Assembly (NCBI RefSeq): GCF_040760005.1
Contig: NZ_CP099760.1
Location: 2,475,501-2,539,500, forward strand
Reading direction: 5' to 3'
Source: Pseudomonas sp. stari2
Lineage (GTDB): Bacteria; Pseudomonadota; Gammaproteobacteria; Pseudomonadales; Pseudomonadaceae
Length of the DNA stretch: 64,000 nucleotides
Every line of letters begins with the position of its first letter. The first letter of the stretch is position 1. Below are positions 54,270-63,211 of the stretch, one piece after another. Below the pieces are notes generated by a model that had not been told where the DNA came from, searched no databases, and worked only from the letters and a program-made list of their open reading frames with translations. Both the position numbers and the translations under genes were made by a program.

Positions 54270-55220
54270 ATGAAGACCGTGGCAATGGTGCTGTTCCCGG
54301 AGTTTCTGCTGCTCGACATGGCCGGGCCGCTGGAGGTCTTTTCAGTTGCCAACCGTTACCTGAAACCGCAAGCCCACTATCACCTGACGACCCTGGGCAC
54401 CGAGCGTGGGCCGTTGCGTGCGTCCAATGGCGTCCTCGTGCACGCCGATCGGCACATCGACGAAGCCGATGAGTGCTATGACTTGTTGCTGGTGCCGGGT
54501 GGCCCCGGCGCCTACAACGAAAAACACCCGCCGTTGCTCGCCTGGCTGCAGGACGCGGTCACGCGTGCCGGGCAATATGGCTCGATCTGTACCGGCGCCT
54601 TCGTGCTTGGACACGCCGGTTTGCTCGACGGCTACCGTGTAACCACCCACTGGAATTACACCGAACGCCTGATCAAGGGCTTTCCAATGGCAAACGTCGC
54701 AACTGACCAGATTTTTGTCGAGGATCGCAATCTGATCACGTCCGGGGGCGTCACGGCCGGCATCGATATGGCGTTGGCGGTGGTCGCTCGCGATCATGGC
54801 AAAAAGATTGCCCAGGACGTGGCCAAGGTGTTGCTGGTGGTGATGAAGCGCCAGGGTGGGCAAGCGCAGTTCAGCCCGTTGATGGCAGCAGTGGCGCCCC
54901 AGGAAACACCGATTACCCGGGTGCAGAACCATGTGCTGGAAAATCTGGAGGAAGCTTTCACCGTCGAGCGCATGGCAAGTCTTGCGAACATGAGTGCACG
55001 ACACTTCGCTCGGGTGTTCGCCCGCGAGGTCAACATGACACCCATGGAATTCCTGCAAAGTGCGCGCATCGATTGCGCGCGCAATCTGCTGGAAACCAGC
55101 GATCTGCCGTTGAAGACCGTTGCCTATAAAAGCGGTTTCGGCAGCGTGCGGCACATGCGTTTTCTGTTCGGCGAAAAGCTCGGGCTGACCCCCACGCAAT
55201 ATCGCGAACAGTTCAGCTAG
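54270..55220 (+). CDS. GlxA-family regulator (DJ-1/PfpI plus AraC domains)
   Basis: The protein has 316 residues. A DJ-1/PfpI-like domain (about 1-195) with MVLFPEFLLLDMAGPLEVFS and the Cys segment SICTGAFVLGHAGLL is followed by an AraC helix-turn-helix pair (about 215-316: MASLANMSARHFARVFAREV, YKSGFGSVRHMRFLFGEKLG). Family members act as activators of amino acid or osmolyte catabolism, but the ligand here is unknown. The start at 54270 has GGTGA upstream. It faces away from the pirin gene. Confidence 0.88.
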   Translation: MKTVAMVLFPEFLLLDMAGPLEVFSVANRYLKPQAHYHLTTLGTERGPLRASNGVLVHADRHIDEADECYDLLLVPGGPGAYNEKHPPLLAWLQDAVTRAGQYGSICTGAFVLGHAGLLDGYRVTTHWNYTERLIKGFPMANVATDQIFVEDRNLITSGGVTAGIDMALAVVARDHGKKIAQDVAKVLLVVMKRQGGQAQFSPLMAAVAPQETPITRVQNHVLENLEEAFTVERMASLANMSARHFARVFAREVNMTPMEFLQSARIDCARNLLETSDLPLKTVAYKSGFGSVRHMRFLFGEKLGLTPTQYREQFS

Positions 55221-55269
55221 AGCGGTTCTGTCCGTCAAACGCACCCGGATGTCCGTGCTGCGCCCCGTG

Positions 55270-55286
55270 TGACGGTTGTACCGTCA
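55270..55286. promoter_or_regulatory. Perfect inverted repeat before the winged-helix regulator
   Basis: TGACGGT-TGT-ACCGTCA is a 7-3-7 inverted repeat, 25 bp before the start codon at 55311. There is no T-run, so it is an operator candidate and not a terminator. Confidence 0.45.
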
Positions 55287-55310
55287 TCGAGGCCTGCGAA
55301 GATAACGGAC

Positions 55311-56780
55311 ATGAACAGCCTCAACCAATTGAACTCGGCGTCGGTCCTGCGTTTCGGCCCGTACGCGTTCCATTTGCGCCAACGGCTGATCCTCGAAGGG
55401 GATCGGCAATTGCGCATGGGCGGTCGTGCGCTGGATATCCTGCAGGTGCTGGTCGAGCGCGCCGGGCGGGTGGTCAGCAAAGAGCAATTGATTGCTCTGG
55501 TGTGGCCGACCTCGGTGGTCGAGGAGATCAACCTGCGTGTGCACATCGCCGCGTTGCGTAGGGCTCTCGGCGACGGCGAGAACGGTCAGCGCTACATTGT
55601 CAATGTGCCGCAATGCGGGTACAGCTTCGTGGCACCGGTGCAGGGCGACAGCGTCGCTCAGGTGGTTTTCGAAAGCCTGCAAGCGCCCCAGCATAACTTG
55701 CCCGCACGGCTTACGCCGGTCACCGGGCGCGACTCACTGGTCGGCGGTCTGGTCCGGCAACTGCCGTTGTCCCGGCTCCTGACGGTGACGGGACCTGCCG
55801 GCGTCGGCAAAAGCACCGTGGCGCTGCGCGCAGCGGAACTGCTGCTGCAACATTTTCGTGACGGCGTTTGGCAGGTCGATCTATCGCTGATCGATGAAGA
55901 CATTCCGCTCCTCGATCACCTGCTGAAAACCCTCGACATCGACTTCCCCACATTGGCCGCGCGCCACGCCTTGCTGGTGCTGGACAACTGCGAACACCTG
56001 CACGAAGCCTGCCGGAGCCTGCTGGAAACGCTGCTCGACGTTGCCCCCCGTCTGTCGATTCTTGCCACCAGCCGCGAACCATTGCGCCTCGGTCGGGAAG
56101 TATTGCAACCACTGCCGTCCCTGACCCTTCCCAAAGCCACGGCGCTTAACAGCGTCGATGAGGTCATGGGCTATTCGGCGGTGCAGCTGTTTGTCAGTCG
56201 TGCCCGTGCGCGTCAACACGGGTTTGGTCTGCGTGAGCAGGATCTGGAAACGGTGCGCGATATCTGTCGACGCCTCGACGGCCTGCCGCTGGCGATCGAA
56301 CTGGCAGCGGCGCAGATCGATGCGCTGGCGCTGGTCGGCCTTCAGACGCAACTGGATCAGGGTCTGCAAGTCCTGAGCCATGGACGCCGTACCGCTGTGC
56401 CACGCCATCAGTCGATGAAAGCTGCGCTGGACTGGAGCTATCAGCGCTTGAGCGAGCAGGAAAAACGTGTGCTGCAAAGGTTATCGGTGTTCAAGATGGC
56501 ATTCACCCTGGACGCCGCCATCGGCGTGATCAGTTGTGCGCAATTACCACCCTCGACGCTGGTGGCTGTGGTTGAACAGTTGGCGGCCAAGTCGCTGCTG
56601 GCAATTGATCGATCTAGCGGAACACTGCGCTATCGAATGCTCAACACCACGCGCCGGTATGCCCGCGAGCAACTCGAGCAGGGCGGCGAACTGAACGATG
56701 TCGAGCGTCGGCACGCGCGTTACCTGGGCCGCACACGGCCAGCCTCACGCAGCCGACTGACCGCCCAATTCGTCGAGTAG
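55311..56780 (+). CDS. Winged-helix/NB-ARC regulator, C-terminally truncated
   Basis: The protein has 489 residues. It begins with an OmpR-type DNA-binding domain (about 10-105: LRMGGRALDILQVLVERAGR, LRVHIAALRRALGDG) and continues with an NB-ARC-like ATPase (Walker A TGPAGVGKST, Walker B ALLVLDNCEH, LPLAIELAAAQ). Its paralogue on the other strand has 927 residues with a TPR-like C-terminus. Here similarity ends at ERRHARYL and the last ~17 codons run antisense into the paralogue's 3' end, so a deletion has removed the sensor part. The gene may act without ligand control or may be dying. Confidence 0.75.
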   Translation: MNSLNQLNSASVLRFGPYAFHLRQRLILEGDRQLRMGGRALDILQVLVERAGRVVSKEQLIALVWPTSVVEEINLRVHIAALRRALGDGENGQRYIVNVPQCGYSFVAPVQGDSVAQVVFESLQAPQHNLPARLTPVTGRDSLVGGLVRQLPLSRLLTVTGPAGVGKSTVALRAAELLLQHFRDGVWQVDLSLIDEDIPLLDHLLKTLDIDFPTLAARHALLVLDNCEHLHEACRSLLETLLDVAPRLSILATSREPLRLGREVLQPLPSLTLPKATALNSVDEVMGYSAVQLFVSRARARQHGFGLREQDLETVRDICRRLDGLPLAIELAAAQIDALALVGLQTQLDQGLQVLSHGRRTAVPRHQSMKAALDWSYQRLSEQEKRVLQRLSVFKMAFTLDAAIGVISCAQLPPSTLVAVVEQLAAKSLLAIDRSSGTLRYRMLNTTRRYAREQLEQGGELNDVERRHARYLGRTRPASRSRLTAQFVE

Positions 56781-59528
56781 TAAACGCACTTTGCGCAAAT
56801 CGGGGGTGGCATAGCCTTCGGTGAAGCGCTGGTAGATCGGTGTCAGCAATTCGAGTGCTTCACGGAAACGCGACTGGCGCTGCCACAATTGAGCCAGCGA
56901 CGTTGCGCTGCGCAGTTCCCAAGCCAGTGCGCCTTGTGTCCGGGCGATCTCAAGGGATTGCTGCAAGGCGCTTTCGACCGTGTGATGGCAGGGCGATTCA
57001 GTCGCCAGCAATCGCTCGGCGCGGGCCCGCAAAATCTCCGCAGTGCTCCAGCCGGCCGCGCCGCTTTGTGCTCGTTCGAGCAAAGCATCATCAACGAAAA
57101 CCGGATCCAGCGTGACCATGATCTCCCTGACCAGACCGCTATCGGCGGGCGGGATGGCGGGAGCCTTGTCGGCGTCGATCACCTGCGCGTAATGCCGCGC
57201 CCAGGTGTAGAACAGCAGCACCGAATGTTTCTGCGCCTGTTCGAGCAGCAGTTGCAGCAGCGCGCGAGCGTTCTGCACATCGCCGTTGTAGTAGGCGATC
57301 AGGCACGAGGCGAGTGCCAGGGTGTAGCAGATCGAGGTGCCGTGGTTGATCTGCACCGCGATGTCCAGCGCCTGCCGCGCCGTGCGCCAGGCCTGCTCGG
57401 GAAAACCCTGCAGCCACAGCACCCGGGCGAGGACGGTCAGCGAGGCGACGCTCTGATCGTATTGCACGCCGAAACCGTGCGTGAAGCGGTTGAGGTGGCC
57501 GCTGTGGGCCATGCGCTGGATCACTTGTTCGGCGTGGATCCGCGCCTGATGCTGATCGCCGGCGTAATGCAGCGCGAGCACTCGCAAGCGGTGGGTACTC
57601 AAGGACAACTGCGCATCGCCCTGCACGCCGAGGCTTTCGAATTGCTCGCTCTGCTCCAGCGCCATCTGGTAATGCCCGCAACTGAGATTGACCGCCATGT
57701 GCCCGGATATGGCGCGCAATTGCCCGGCCATGTCGTCGTGCCGTTGCGCCAGCAGACGGGCGCTGACGAAGGCTTCGATGGTTTCCGGTGTGCCGCCCCA
57801 GGTGTGATAGCAGGCGCTGCCGAGGGCCAGTTTCAAGGCGATTTCCAGTCGCGGGCAGGGCTCGTCGGATGACGCCAGCAATGCGAGTGCCCGCCGCACG
57901 TGAACGCCGTATTCCTTTAGCAGAGACAACTCTTGCCACAACGGCGCCGAGGTCGCCGTCAGTCGAACGCCGAGAGGGCGCGAGCCTTCGTCATTCAGCG
58001 TCCAGTCCAGCGCCGCGCGCAGGTCTTCGAGGCTACGGGCGTAGCGCTCGATCCAGACTTCAGTCGCGGTGTTCTCCCAGTCGGCCTGGGCCTGGTGCAT
58101 CAGCGCCAGGCTGCGTTCGGCATGGCGTTCGCGGGTTTCGCCGAGTTCGGCAGCCTGATCGAGTTTTTCCAGTGCATAGCGGCGGGTGGTGTCGAGCAGG
58201 CGATAGAACACCTCTTCATCACCGACCTCTACGGTGAGCAGCGACTTGGCCACCAGTTGCGTGATCGAGGCGAACACTTCGTTCGGCTCGATGTGCTGAC
58301 CGACAATGACCGCCGCCGCAGATTCCAGCGTGAACGCGCCACGGAACACACCCAATCGGCGCAGGCCGGTCTGTTCGCAGGCGTTGAGCAGATTGAAGCT
58401 CCAGTCCAGCGTAGCGCGCAGCGTTTCGTGCCTGCCGAGACGCGTCTGATTGCCTGCCGGCAACCGCCCCTGAAGTTGACTCAGCAAACCGTCCAGCCCA
58501 AGACCCGCCACCTGCGCGGCGGCCAGTTCCAGTGCCAGCGGGATGCCATCCAGTCGGCGGCAGATTTCGATGATCGAGGGCAGATCAGCGTTGCCCGGCT
58601 CAAAATGTTCGTGGGCCGCCATCGCCCGTTCGACGAACAGTTGCAGCGCAGAAAACCCCATCGCCTGATCACGTTCGAGCACCGCAATCGGCGGTGGACA
58701 ATCAAGAGATTCCAGACGCTGCACATACTCGCCCTCAGCTCGCAGGCTTTCGCGGCTGGTGGCCAGAATATGCACCTGCGGCGCGCCGCGCAGAATGCTT
58801 TCACTGAGCAATGCCACGGCATCGATCAAATGCTCGCAGTTGTCGATCACCAGCAGCATCTGCCGCTCGCGCAGGCTGTTGATCAGGCACGCCATCGGTT
58901 CACTGTCGTGCAGCGAAAGATCCAACAGGGCGGCGAGGTGCGAGCAGATCGAATCAGGGTCATCTAGCGGTGCCAGATCCAGCAGACGAATACCGTTGCG
59001 ATAATGGCCGATCAGTTGCTCGGCGACCCGCAGGGCCACGGTAGTTTTGCCGATGCCACCGGGGCCGACCAGGGTGATGCAGCGCTGGCGCGGCAGTTGG
59101 GTCATCAGGCTGTCGACCACCGACTGGCGACCGATCATCCGTGTGCGACGCAGTGGCAGGTTATGCTGGCCGAGGTTGGCGGCGGGGCGTTGTTCAATCG
59201 ATTGCAGCACGACCGGCGCGACGAAACTGTAGCCGCGCTGCGCCACCGTGACGATGTAGCGCTGGCCGGCCTGACCGTCGCCGAGGGCCTTGCGCAGGGC
59301 CGCCATGTGCACCCGCAGATTGATGTCTTCCACCACACTGTCCGGCCATACCCCAGCGATCAGTTGCTGCTTGCTCACCACCTCGCCGGCGTTGGCCAGC
59401 AGGATCAGCAGAATGTCCATGGCGCGCCGGCCCAGGCGCAAAGGCTGGTCGCCTTCAAGCACCAGCCGCTGGCCAGGGTGGATCCGATAGGGGCCGAAAC
59501 CGATGGCCTGATTCGGGGAAAGACTCAA
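56745..59528 (-). CDS. Winged-helix/NB-ARC/TPR transcriptional regulator
   Basis: The protein has 927 residues. The OmpR-type DNA-binding domain (about 10-105: LRLGRRAMDILLILLANAGE, LRVHMAALRKALGDG) precedes an NB-ARC-like STAND ATPase (Walker A VGPGGIGKTT, Walker B LLVIDNCEHLID, GIPLALELAAAQV). A long C-terminal helical repeat part (about 480-927) is TPR-like (AWRTARQALDIAVQINHGTS). The architecture is that of ATP-dependent activators that sense signals through their repeats. It is convergent and overlapping by 36 bp with its truncated paralogue. The shared 22-bp motif at 59778 lies in its upstream region. Confidence 0.85.
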   Translation of the reverse strand: MSLSPNQAIGFGPYRIHPGQRLVLEGDQPLRLGRRAMDILLILLANAGEVVSKQQLIAGVWPDSVVEDINLRVHMAALRKALGDGQAGQRYIVTVAQRGYSFVAPVVLQSIEQRPAANLGQHNLPLRRTRMIGRQSVVDSLMTQLPRQRCITLVGPGGIGKTTVALRVAEQLIGHYRNGIRLLDLAPLDDPDSICSHLAALLDLSLHDSEPMACLINSLRERQMLLVIDNCEHLIDAVALLSESILRGAPQVHILATSRESLRAEGEYVQRLESLDCPPPIAVLERDQAMGFSALQLFVERAMAAHEHFEPGNADLPSIIEICRRLDGIPLALELAAAQVAGLGLDGLLSQLQGRLPAGNQTRLGRHETLRATLDWSFNLLNACEQTGLRRLGVFRGAFTLESAAAVIVGQHIEPNEVFASITQLVAKSLLTVEVGDEEVFYRLLDTTRRYALEKLDQAAELGETRERHAERSLALMHQAQADWENTATEVWIERYARSLEDLRAALDWTLNDEGSRPLGVRLTATSAPLWQELSLLKEYGVHVRRALALLASSDEPCPRLEIALKLALGSACYHTWGGTPETIEAFVSARLLAQRHDDMAGQLRAISGHMAVNLSCGHYQMALEQSEQFESLGVQGDAQLSLSTHRLRVLALHYAGDQHQARIHAEQVIQRMAHSGHLNRFTHGFGVQYDQSVASLTVLARVLWLQGFPEQAWRTARQALDIAVQINHGTSICYTLALASCLIAYYNGDVQNARALLQLLLEQAQKHSVLLFYTWARHYAQVIDADKAPAIPPADSGLVREIMVTLDPVFVDDALLERAQSGAAGWSTAEILRARAERLLATESPCHHTVESALQQSLEIARTQGALAWELRSATSLAQLWQRQSRFREALELLTPIYQRFTEGYATPDLRKVRLLLDELGGQSAA

Positions 59529-59861
59529 CCGCTCACTCCTTCGACGTTTTTTTGATCCTGATCCGTCGGGGTGAAGAATCCGTGACGGGCAGGGCGCAGA
59601 GCGACTCGAAGGTCACGCAAGCCGTCTGATCCGCTGTATCCCGGCATATTCCTCAGGATTTGCCGCCAGTGCAACGTGCGCGAGAGGCCATACGTTCGGG
59701 CATCGCTCGGCATCCAGCGCAGTCACTACTGTATTTAAAGGGCAGAACCTGTGTCCGCTCACCCGACAGCCGGGAAAAATTAACAACGATTAACTCGTCC
59801 GCGCCCGCGTCAAAGCCAAAACTTCGGGGCAATGGAATGCATACGTCCGGAGGACGCTGCG
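59529..59861. other. Divergent control region
   Basis: No gene is supported in these 333 bp. It contains the promoter of the NB-ARC regulator and that of the flavodoxin-like gene, and a copy of a 22-bp motif (see 59778). Confidence 0.5.
59778..59799 (-). promoter_or_regulatory. Shared 22-bp motif, copy 1
   Basis: On the minus strand this reads GACGAGTTAATCGTTGTTAA then TT. It differs at one of 22 bases from 60942-60963. Read on the plus strand it has ATTAAC-AACG-ATTAAC, a direct repeat at 10-bp spacing, which suits tandem binding by an OmpR-type winged helix. It lies 63 bp before the flavodoxin-like gene. Confidence 0.6.
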
Positions 59862-60431
59862 ATGAGCAAAGTAGTGGTGGTCTATCACAGTGGCTACGGG
59901 CACACCCGCGTCATTGCGCAGGCGGTGGCCCAGGGTGTGGAGCGCCATGTGGGCAGCACCTGCCTGTTGCTGGCGGTGGAAGACGTCGAAGCCCACTGGG
60001 ATGACCTGCACCGCGCCGACGCCATCATCTTCGGCGCGCCGACTTACATGGGCAGCGCCTCGGCCGCGTTCAAGCAATTCATGGAGGCCACGGCCTCGTT
60101 CTATCTCGCTCGGCCATGGCGCGACAAGCTCGCGGCGGGCTTCACCAATTCCGGCAGTCTGTGCGGCGACAAACTCAATACCTTGCTGCAAATGGCAGTG
60201 TTCGCCGCCCAGCATTCGATGATCTGGGTCGGACTCGATCTGCTGCCGGCGCGTGCGTGCGAAGGTGTGTTCGACGGCCAGTTGAATCGCCTCGGCAGCT
60301 CCCTCGGGGCGATGTCCCAATCCTGCGTCGAACAACCGCCCGAGCAGGTACCTCCTCTGGAAGACCAACACACCGCCGCTCACCTGGGCGAGCGGGTGGC
60401 GCGACTGGCTCAGCGGATGGCTCGGGACTGA
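59862..60431 (+). CDS. Flavodoxin-like NAD(P)H-dependent oxidoreductase (WrbA-like)
   Basis: The protein has 189 residues with a flavodoxin fold: VVVVYHSGYGHTRVIAQAVA is the FMN phosphate loop, and FGAPTYMGSASAAFKQFMEA and FTNSGSLCGDK are the flavin-ring loops. It probably reduces quinones or similar compounds. The start at 59862 has CCGGAGGA upstream. It follows the shared 22-bp motif and ends against the AraC gene. Confidence 0.85.
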   Translation: MSKVVVVYHSGYGHTRVIAQAVAQGVERHVGSTCLLLAVEDVEAHWDDLHRADAIIFGAPTYMGSASAAFKQFMEATASFYLARPWRDKLAAGFTNSGSLCGDKLNTLLQMAVFAAQHSMIWVGLDLLPARACEGVFDGQLNRLGSSLGAMSQSCVEQPPEQVPPLEDQHTAAHLGERVARLAQRMARD

Positions 60432-60450
60432 AACCGCCTCAGCGGTTTTT
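60430..60450. terminator. Bidirectional terminator between converging genes
   Basis: GAAACCGC-CTCA-GCGGTTTTTC overlaps the last codons of the AraC gene. Its T-runs serve both strands. Confidence 0.65.
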
Positions 60451-60840
60451 CATGACCTGACACCGCCACGCAAACGGATTGATCCCTTCGCTGCGGGTGA
60501 AGATGTGGCAGAAGTGCGCCTGATCGCAGAAGCCGCATTCCAGGCTGATTTGCGTGAGGCTGTGGTTGGTGTGCTGGATCAACAACTTGGCCCTGGCAAT
60601 GCGCTGGGTACGAATCCAGTCTTGCGGCGAGTACCCGGTGCTGCACTTGAACGCCCGGGAAAAATGGCTGCGTGAGAGTGAGCAGGCGCTCGCCAGTTCG
60701 GTGACCTCAAGGCTGTCGCCCAGGCGTTCGAGGATCAACTGCTTCACCAGCCGCTCGCGCTGCGGGCTGAGGCCGCCCGTACCGGTTCTGCGTGGTTCGA
60801 TGGCAGGAGCGAGGGCGACGGTTTGTTGTGAATGAGCCAT
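60439..60840 (-). CDS. AraC-family regulator, DNA-binding domain only
   Basis: The protein has 133 residues. After a ~25-residue tail it contains a single AraC helix-turn-helix pair (ELASACSLSRSHFSRAFKCS, ISLECGFCDQAHFCHIFTRS). No ligand domain is present, as in SoxS/MarA-type proteins. Start ATG at 60840; the ribosome binding site is weak. It is convergent with the flavodoxin-like gene and divergent from the metallo-beta-lactamase-fold gene, with the shared motif between them. Confidence 0.85.
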   Translation of the reverse strand: MAHSQQTVALAPAIEPRRTGTGGLSPQRERLVKQLILERLGDSLEVTELASACSLSRSHFSRAFKCSTGYSPQDWIRTQRIARAKLLIQHTNHSLTQISLECGFCDQAHFCHIFTRSEGINPFAWRCQVMKNR

Positions 60841-60941
60841 GGCCAGGGTCCGTGTTGGGGGGAATGCACTGTCAGGCTTTCCCTTGGTTCAAAAAACAAC
60901 GTTGCGCAGAGGGTTTCATTGTTCGGCGAGAGGCGAGGGCT

Positions 60942-60963
60942 GACGAGTTAAACGTTGTTAATT
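60942..60963 (+). promoter_or_regulatory. Shared 22-bp motif, copy 2
   Basis: GACGAGTTAAACGTTGTTAA then TT is the near-identical partner of 59778-59799. It is 102 bp before the AraC start and 121 bp before the metallo-beta-lactamase-fold gene. Confidence 0.6.
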
Positions 60964-61084
60964 ACGCTGGCGGAACCTGAACACAGCACACCGCTGCAAG
61001 TCCTCGCGGCGCAGGGCGGGCAGGATGGCGAGGATAGGCGGGCCATTGGGGGCCGCAGTTTCGGGCTCGACCAAGGGGATACGC

Positions 61085-62068
61085 ATGAAAGGATTATTCA
61101 GCGCAGTGACTGGTCTGGCGCTTGCCGGTGTGATGAGCAGTGCCATGGCGCAAGCGCCACAGATCGGTACTCAGGCACCCGGTTATTTCCGTCTGGCACT
61201 GGGCGATTACGAAGTCACCGCGTTATTCGACGGCTACAACGATCTGTCGCCGAAACTGTTGCAGGGCATGAGCCAGAGTCAGATCCGTGCACTGCTGGCC
61301 CGTCGCTCGATTGAAACGCCGGGTGTGCAGACCGCGTTCAATGCGTTTCTGGTCAATACCGGCAAGCAACTGATTCTGGTCGATACCGGTGCGGGGCAGT
61401 GCATCGGCGCCACCGCCGGTCAGCTCTCGGCAAACATGCAGGCCGCCGGATACAAGCCTGAACAGGTCGATACGATTCTGCTGACCCATCTGCACCTGGA
61501 TCACGTTTGTGGATTGGTCGACGGCCAGCAACAGCCGATCTTCGCCAACGCTACGGTCTACGCCGCCAAGGCTGAAGCCGATTACTGGCTTGATCCGCAG
61601 GCAATGGCCAAGGTGCCGGCCGGCGCCCGGGAATTCTTCAAGATCGCTCAGGACTCCACCGCGCCTTACGTGGCGGCCGGACGCTTCAAGACATTCGCAG
61701 AGGGGCAGTCGCCTTTGCCGGGTGTGGTCGAAGCTACACTGGAAGCCGGGCACACGCCGGGCAGCACCACCTATCGCTTCACTTCGCAGAACCAGAGCAT
61801 CGTGTTCATGGGCGACCTGGTGCACAACCTCGCGGTGCAGTTCGATCATCCCGAAGTGTCGATCAGTTTTGACGTCAACAATCAGCAAGCGATCAAAAGC
61901 CGTCATGCAGTGTTCAGCGCAGCGGCCGCGAGCAAAACCTGGGTAACGGCCGCGCATTTGCCGTTTCCGGGTATCGGCCACATCACGGCGGTTGACAAGC
62001 ACTTCCAGTGGGTACCGGTCGAATACGGCCCCTACAAACGCGCGGCCAAAGTGCCGCTGATCGAGTAA
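61085..62068 (+). CDS. Secreted metallo-beta-lactamase-fold hydrolase
   Basis: The protein has 327 residues. It has a signal peptide (about 22 residues, ending SSAMA) and the zinc-binding motif LLTHLHLDHVCG, plus GHTPGSTTY, FMGDLVHN and AAHLPFPGIGH that supply the other His and Asp ligands. It resembles the periplasmic MBL-fold proteins of unknown substrate near the AHL-lactonase/AttM group. The start at 61085 has AAGGGGA upstream. It shares a 22-bp motif with the flavodoxin-like gene, suggesting a common regulator. Confidence 0.88.
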   Translation: MKGLFSAVTGLALAGVMSSAMAQAPQIGTQAPGYFRLALGDYEVTALFDGYNDLSPKLLQGMSQSQIRALLARRSIETPGVQTAFNAFLVNTGKQLILVDTGAGQCIGATAGQLSANMQAAGYKPEQVDTILLTHLHLDHVCGLVDGQQQPIFANATVYAAKAEADYWLDPQAMAKVPAGAREFFKIAQDSTAPYVAAGRFKTFAEGQSPLPGVVEATLEAGHTPGSTTYRFTSQNQSIVFMGDLVHNLAVQFDHPEVSISFDVNNQQAIKSRHAVFSAAAASKTWVTAAHLPFPGIGHITAVDKHFQWVPVEYGPYKRAAKVPLIE

Positions 62069-62113
62069 AGTGCCCACCTTTCACGTCAGGCTCAAACAAG
62101 GAAAACGTGCCCC

Positions 62114-63037
62114 ATGAACCGAAACGATCTGCGCCGCGTCGACATGAACCTGCTGGTGATTTTCGAAGCGCTGATGTTCGAAAAGAACCTGACCCGCGTC
62201 GCCGAAAAACTGTTCATGGGCCAGCCGGCGGTGAGCGCGGCGCTGGGCCGCTTGCGCGATCTGTTCGACGATCCGCTGCTGCTGCGCAACGGTCGCGGCA
62301 TGGAGCCGACAGCGCGGGCGCTGGCGATTCTTCAGGAGCTGCAACCGGCGATGGACGTGATTTCCGGCGCGGTCAGCCGGGCCAAGGAATTCGATCCGGT
62401 GACCAGTTGTGATGTGTTCCGCATCGGTCTGTCGGATGACGCCGAGTTCGGACTGTTCCCGCCATTGCTGCGCCAGTTGCAGGAAGAGGCGCCGGGGATC
62501 GTGGTCGTGGTGCGCCGCGCCAACTATCTACTGATGCCGACGTTGTTGGCGTCCGGGGAAATCTCCGTGGGCGTGAGTTACACCACCGATCTGCCGGCCA
62601 ACGCCAAGCGCAAGAAACTGCGCGACATTCCCTGCAAGGTCCTGCGCGGCGATAACCGCCCGGGCCCGCTGACCCTCGACGAATATTGCGAGCGGCCTCA
62701 TGCGATGGTGTCGTTCTCGGGGGATTTGAGCGGCAACATCGACGTGGACCTGGCCAAGGTCGGTCGCAGCCGTCGTGTGGTGCTCGGCGTGCCGCAATTC
62801 AGCGGTTTGCGCGCGCTGCTGGCCGGCACCGAGATGATCGCGACCGTGCCGGATTACGCGGCGTGTGCGTTGGTTGAGGGTTGTGCGTTGCGGGCTGAAG
62901 ATCCACCGTTTCCGATTGATGCGGCGCAACTGTCGATGGCGTGGAGCGGGGTGCATGACAACGATCCGGCAGAGAAATGGCTGCGTTCACGGATCAGTCA
63001 ATTCATGTCGGCGTCGCTGGATATTCCGGCGATCTAG
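62114..63037 (+). CDS. LysR-family transcriptional regulator
   Basis: The protein has 307 residues. The helix-turn-helix is typical (DLRRVDMNLLVIFEALMFEK, KLFMGQPAVSAALGRLRDLF), and the effector domain starts with VFRIGLSDDAEFGLFPPLLR. It lies 45 bp after the MBL-fold gene on the same strand, so the two may be co-transcribed. Ligand unknown. Confidence 0.88.
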   Translation: MNRNDLRRVDMNLLVIFEALMFEKNLTRVAEKLFMGQPAVSAALGRLRDLFDDPLLLRNGRGMEPTARALAILQELQPAMDVISGAVSRAKEFDPVTSCDVFRIGLSDDAEFGLFPPLLRQLQEEAPGIVVVVRRANYLLMPTLLASGEISVGVSYTTDLPANAKRKKLRDIPCKVLRGDNRPGPLTLDEYCERPHAMVSFSGDLSGNIDVDLAKVGRSRRVVLGVPQFSGLRALLAGTEMIATVPDYAACALVEGCALRAEDPPFPIDAAQLSMAWSGVHDNDPAEKWLRSRISQFMSASLDIPAI

Positions 63038-63054
63038 TTGCTCCGGTTACAAAG

Positions 63055-63079
63055 AAAACGGCCAGCGGATCGTTTTTTT
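63055..63079 (+). terminator. Weak terminator-like hairpin
   Basis: AAAACG / CGTTTT closes a 10-nt loop and is followed by T's, 18 bp after the LysR stop codon. The stem is short. Confidence 0.4.
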
Positions 63080-63211
63080 ATCGGTGCCATATAGCGTTGT
63101 TGGGCCGTTTGTCTTAAACCCACACGCACCTGTAATTTCTGACAGTAGCCAACCCCGCTACAGCGCCGTTCAATGCCTCCATCGTCCTGCCATTTGATCG
63201 GAGTTCGCGCG

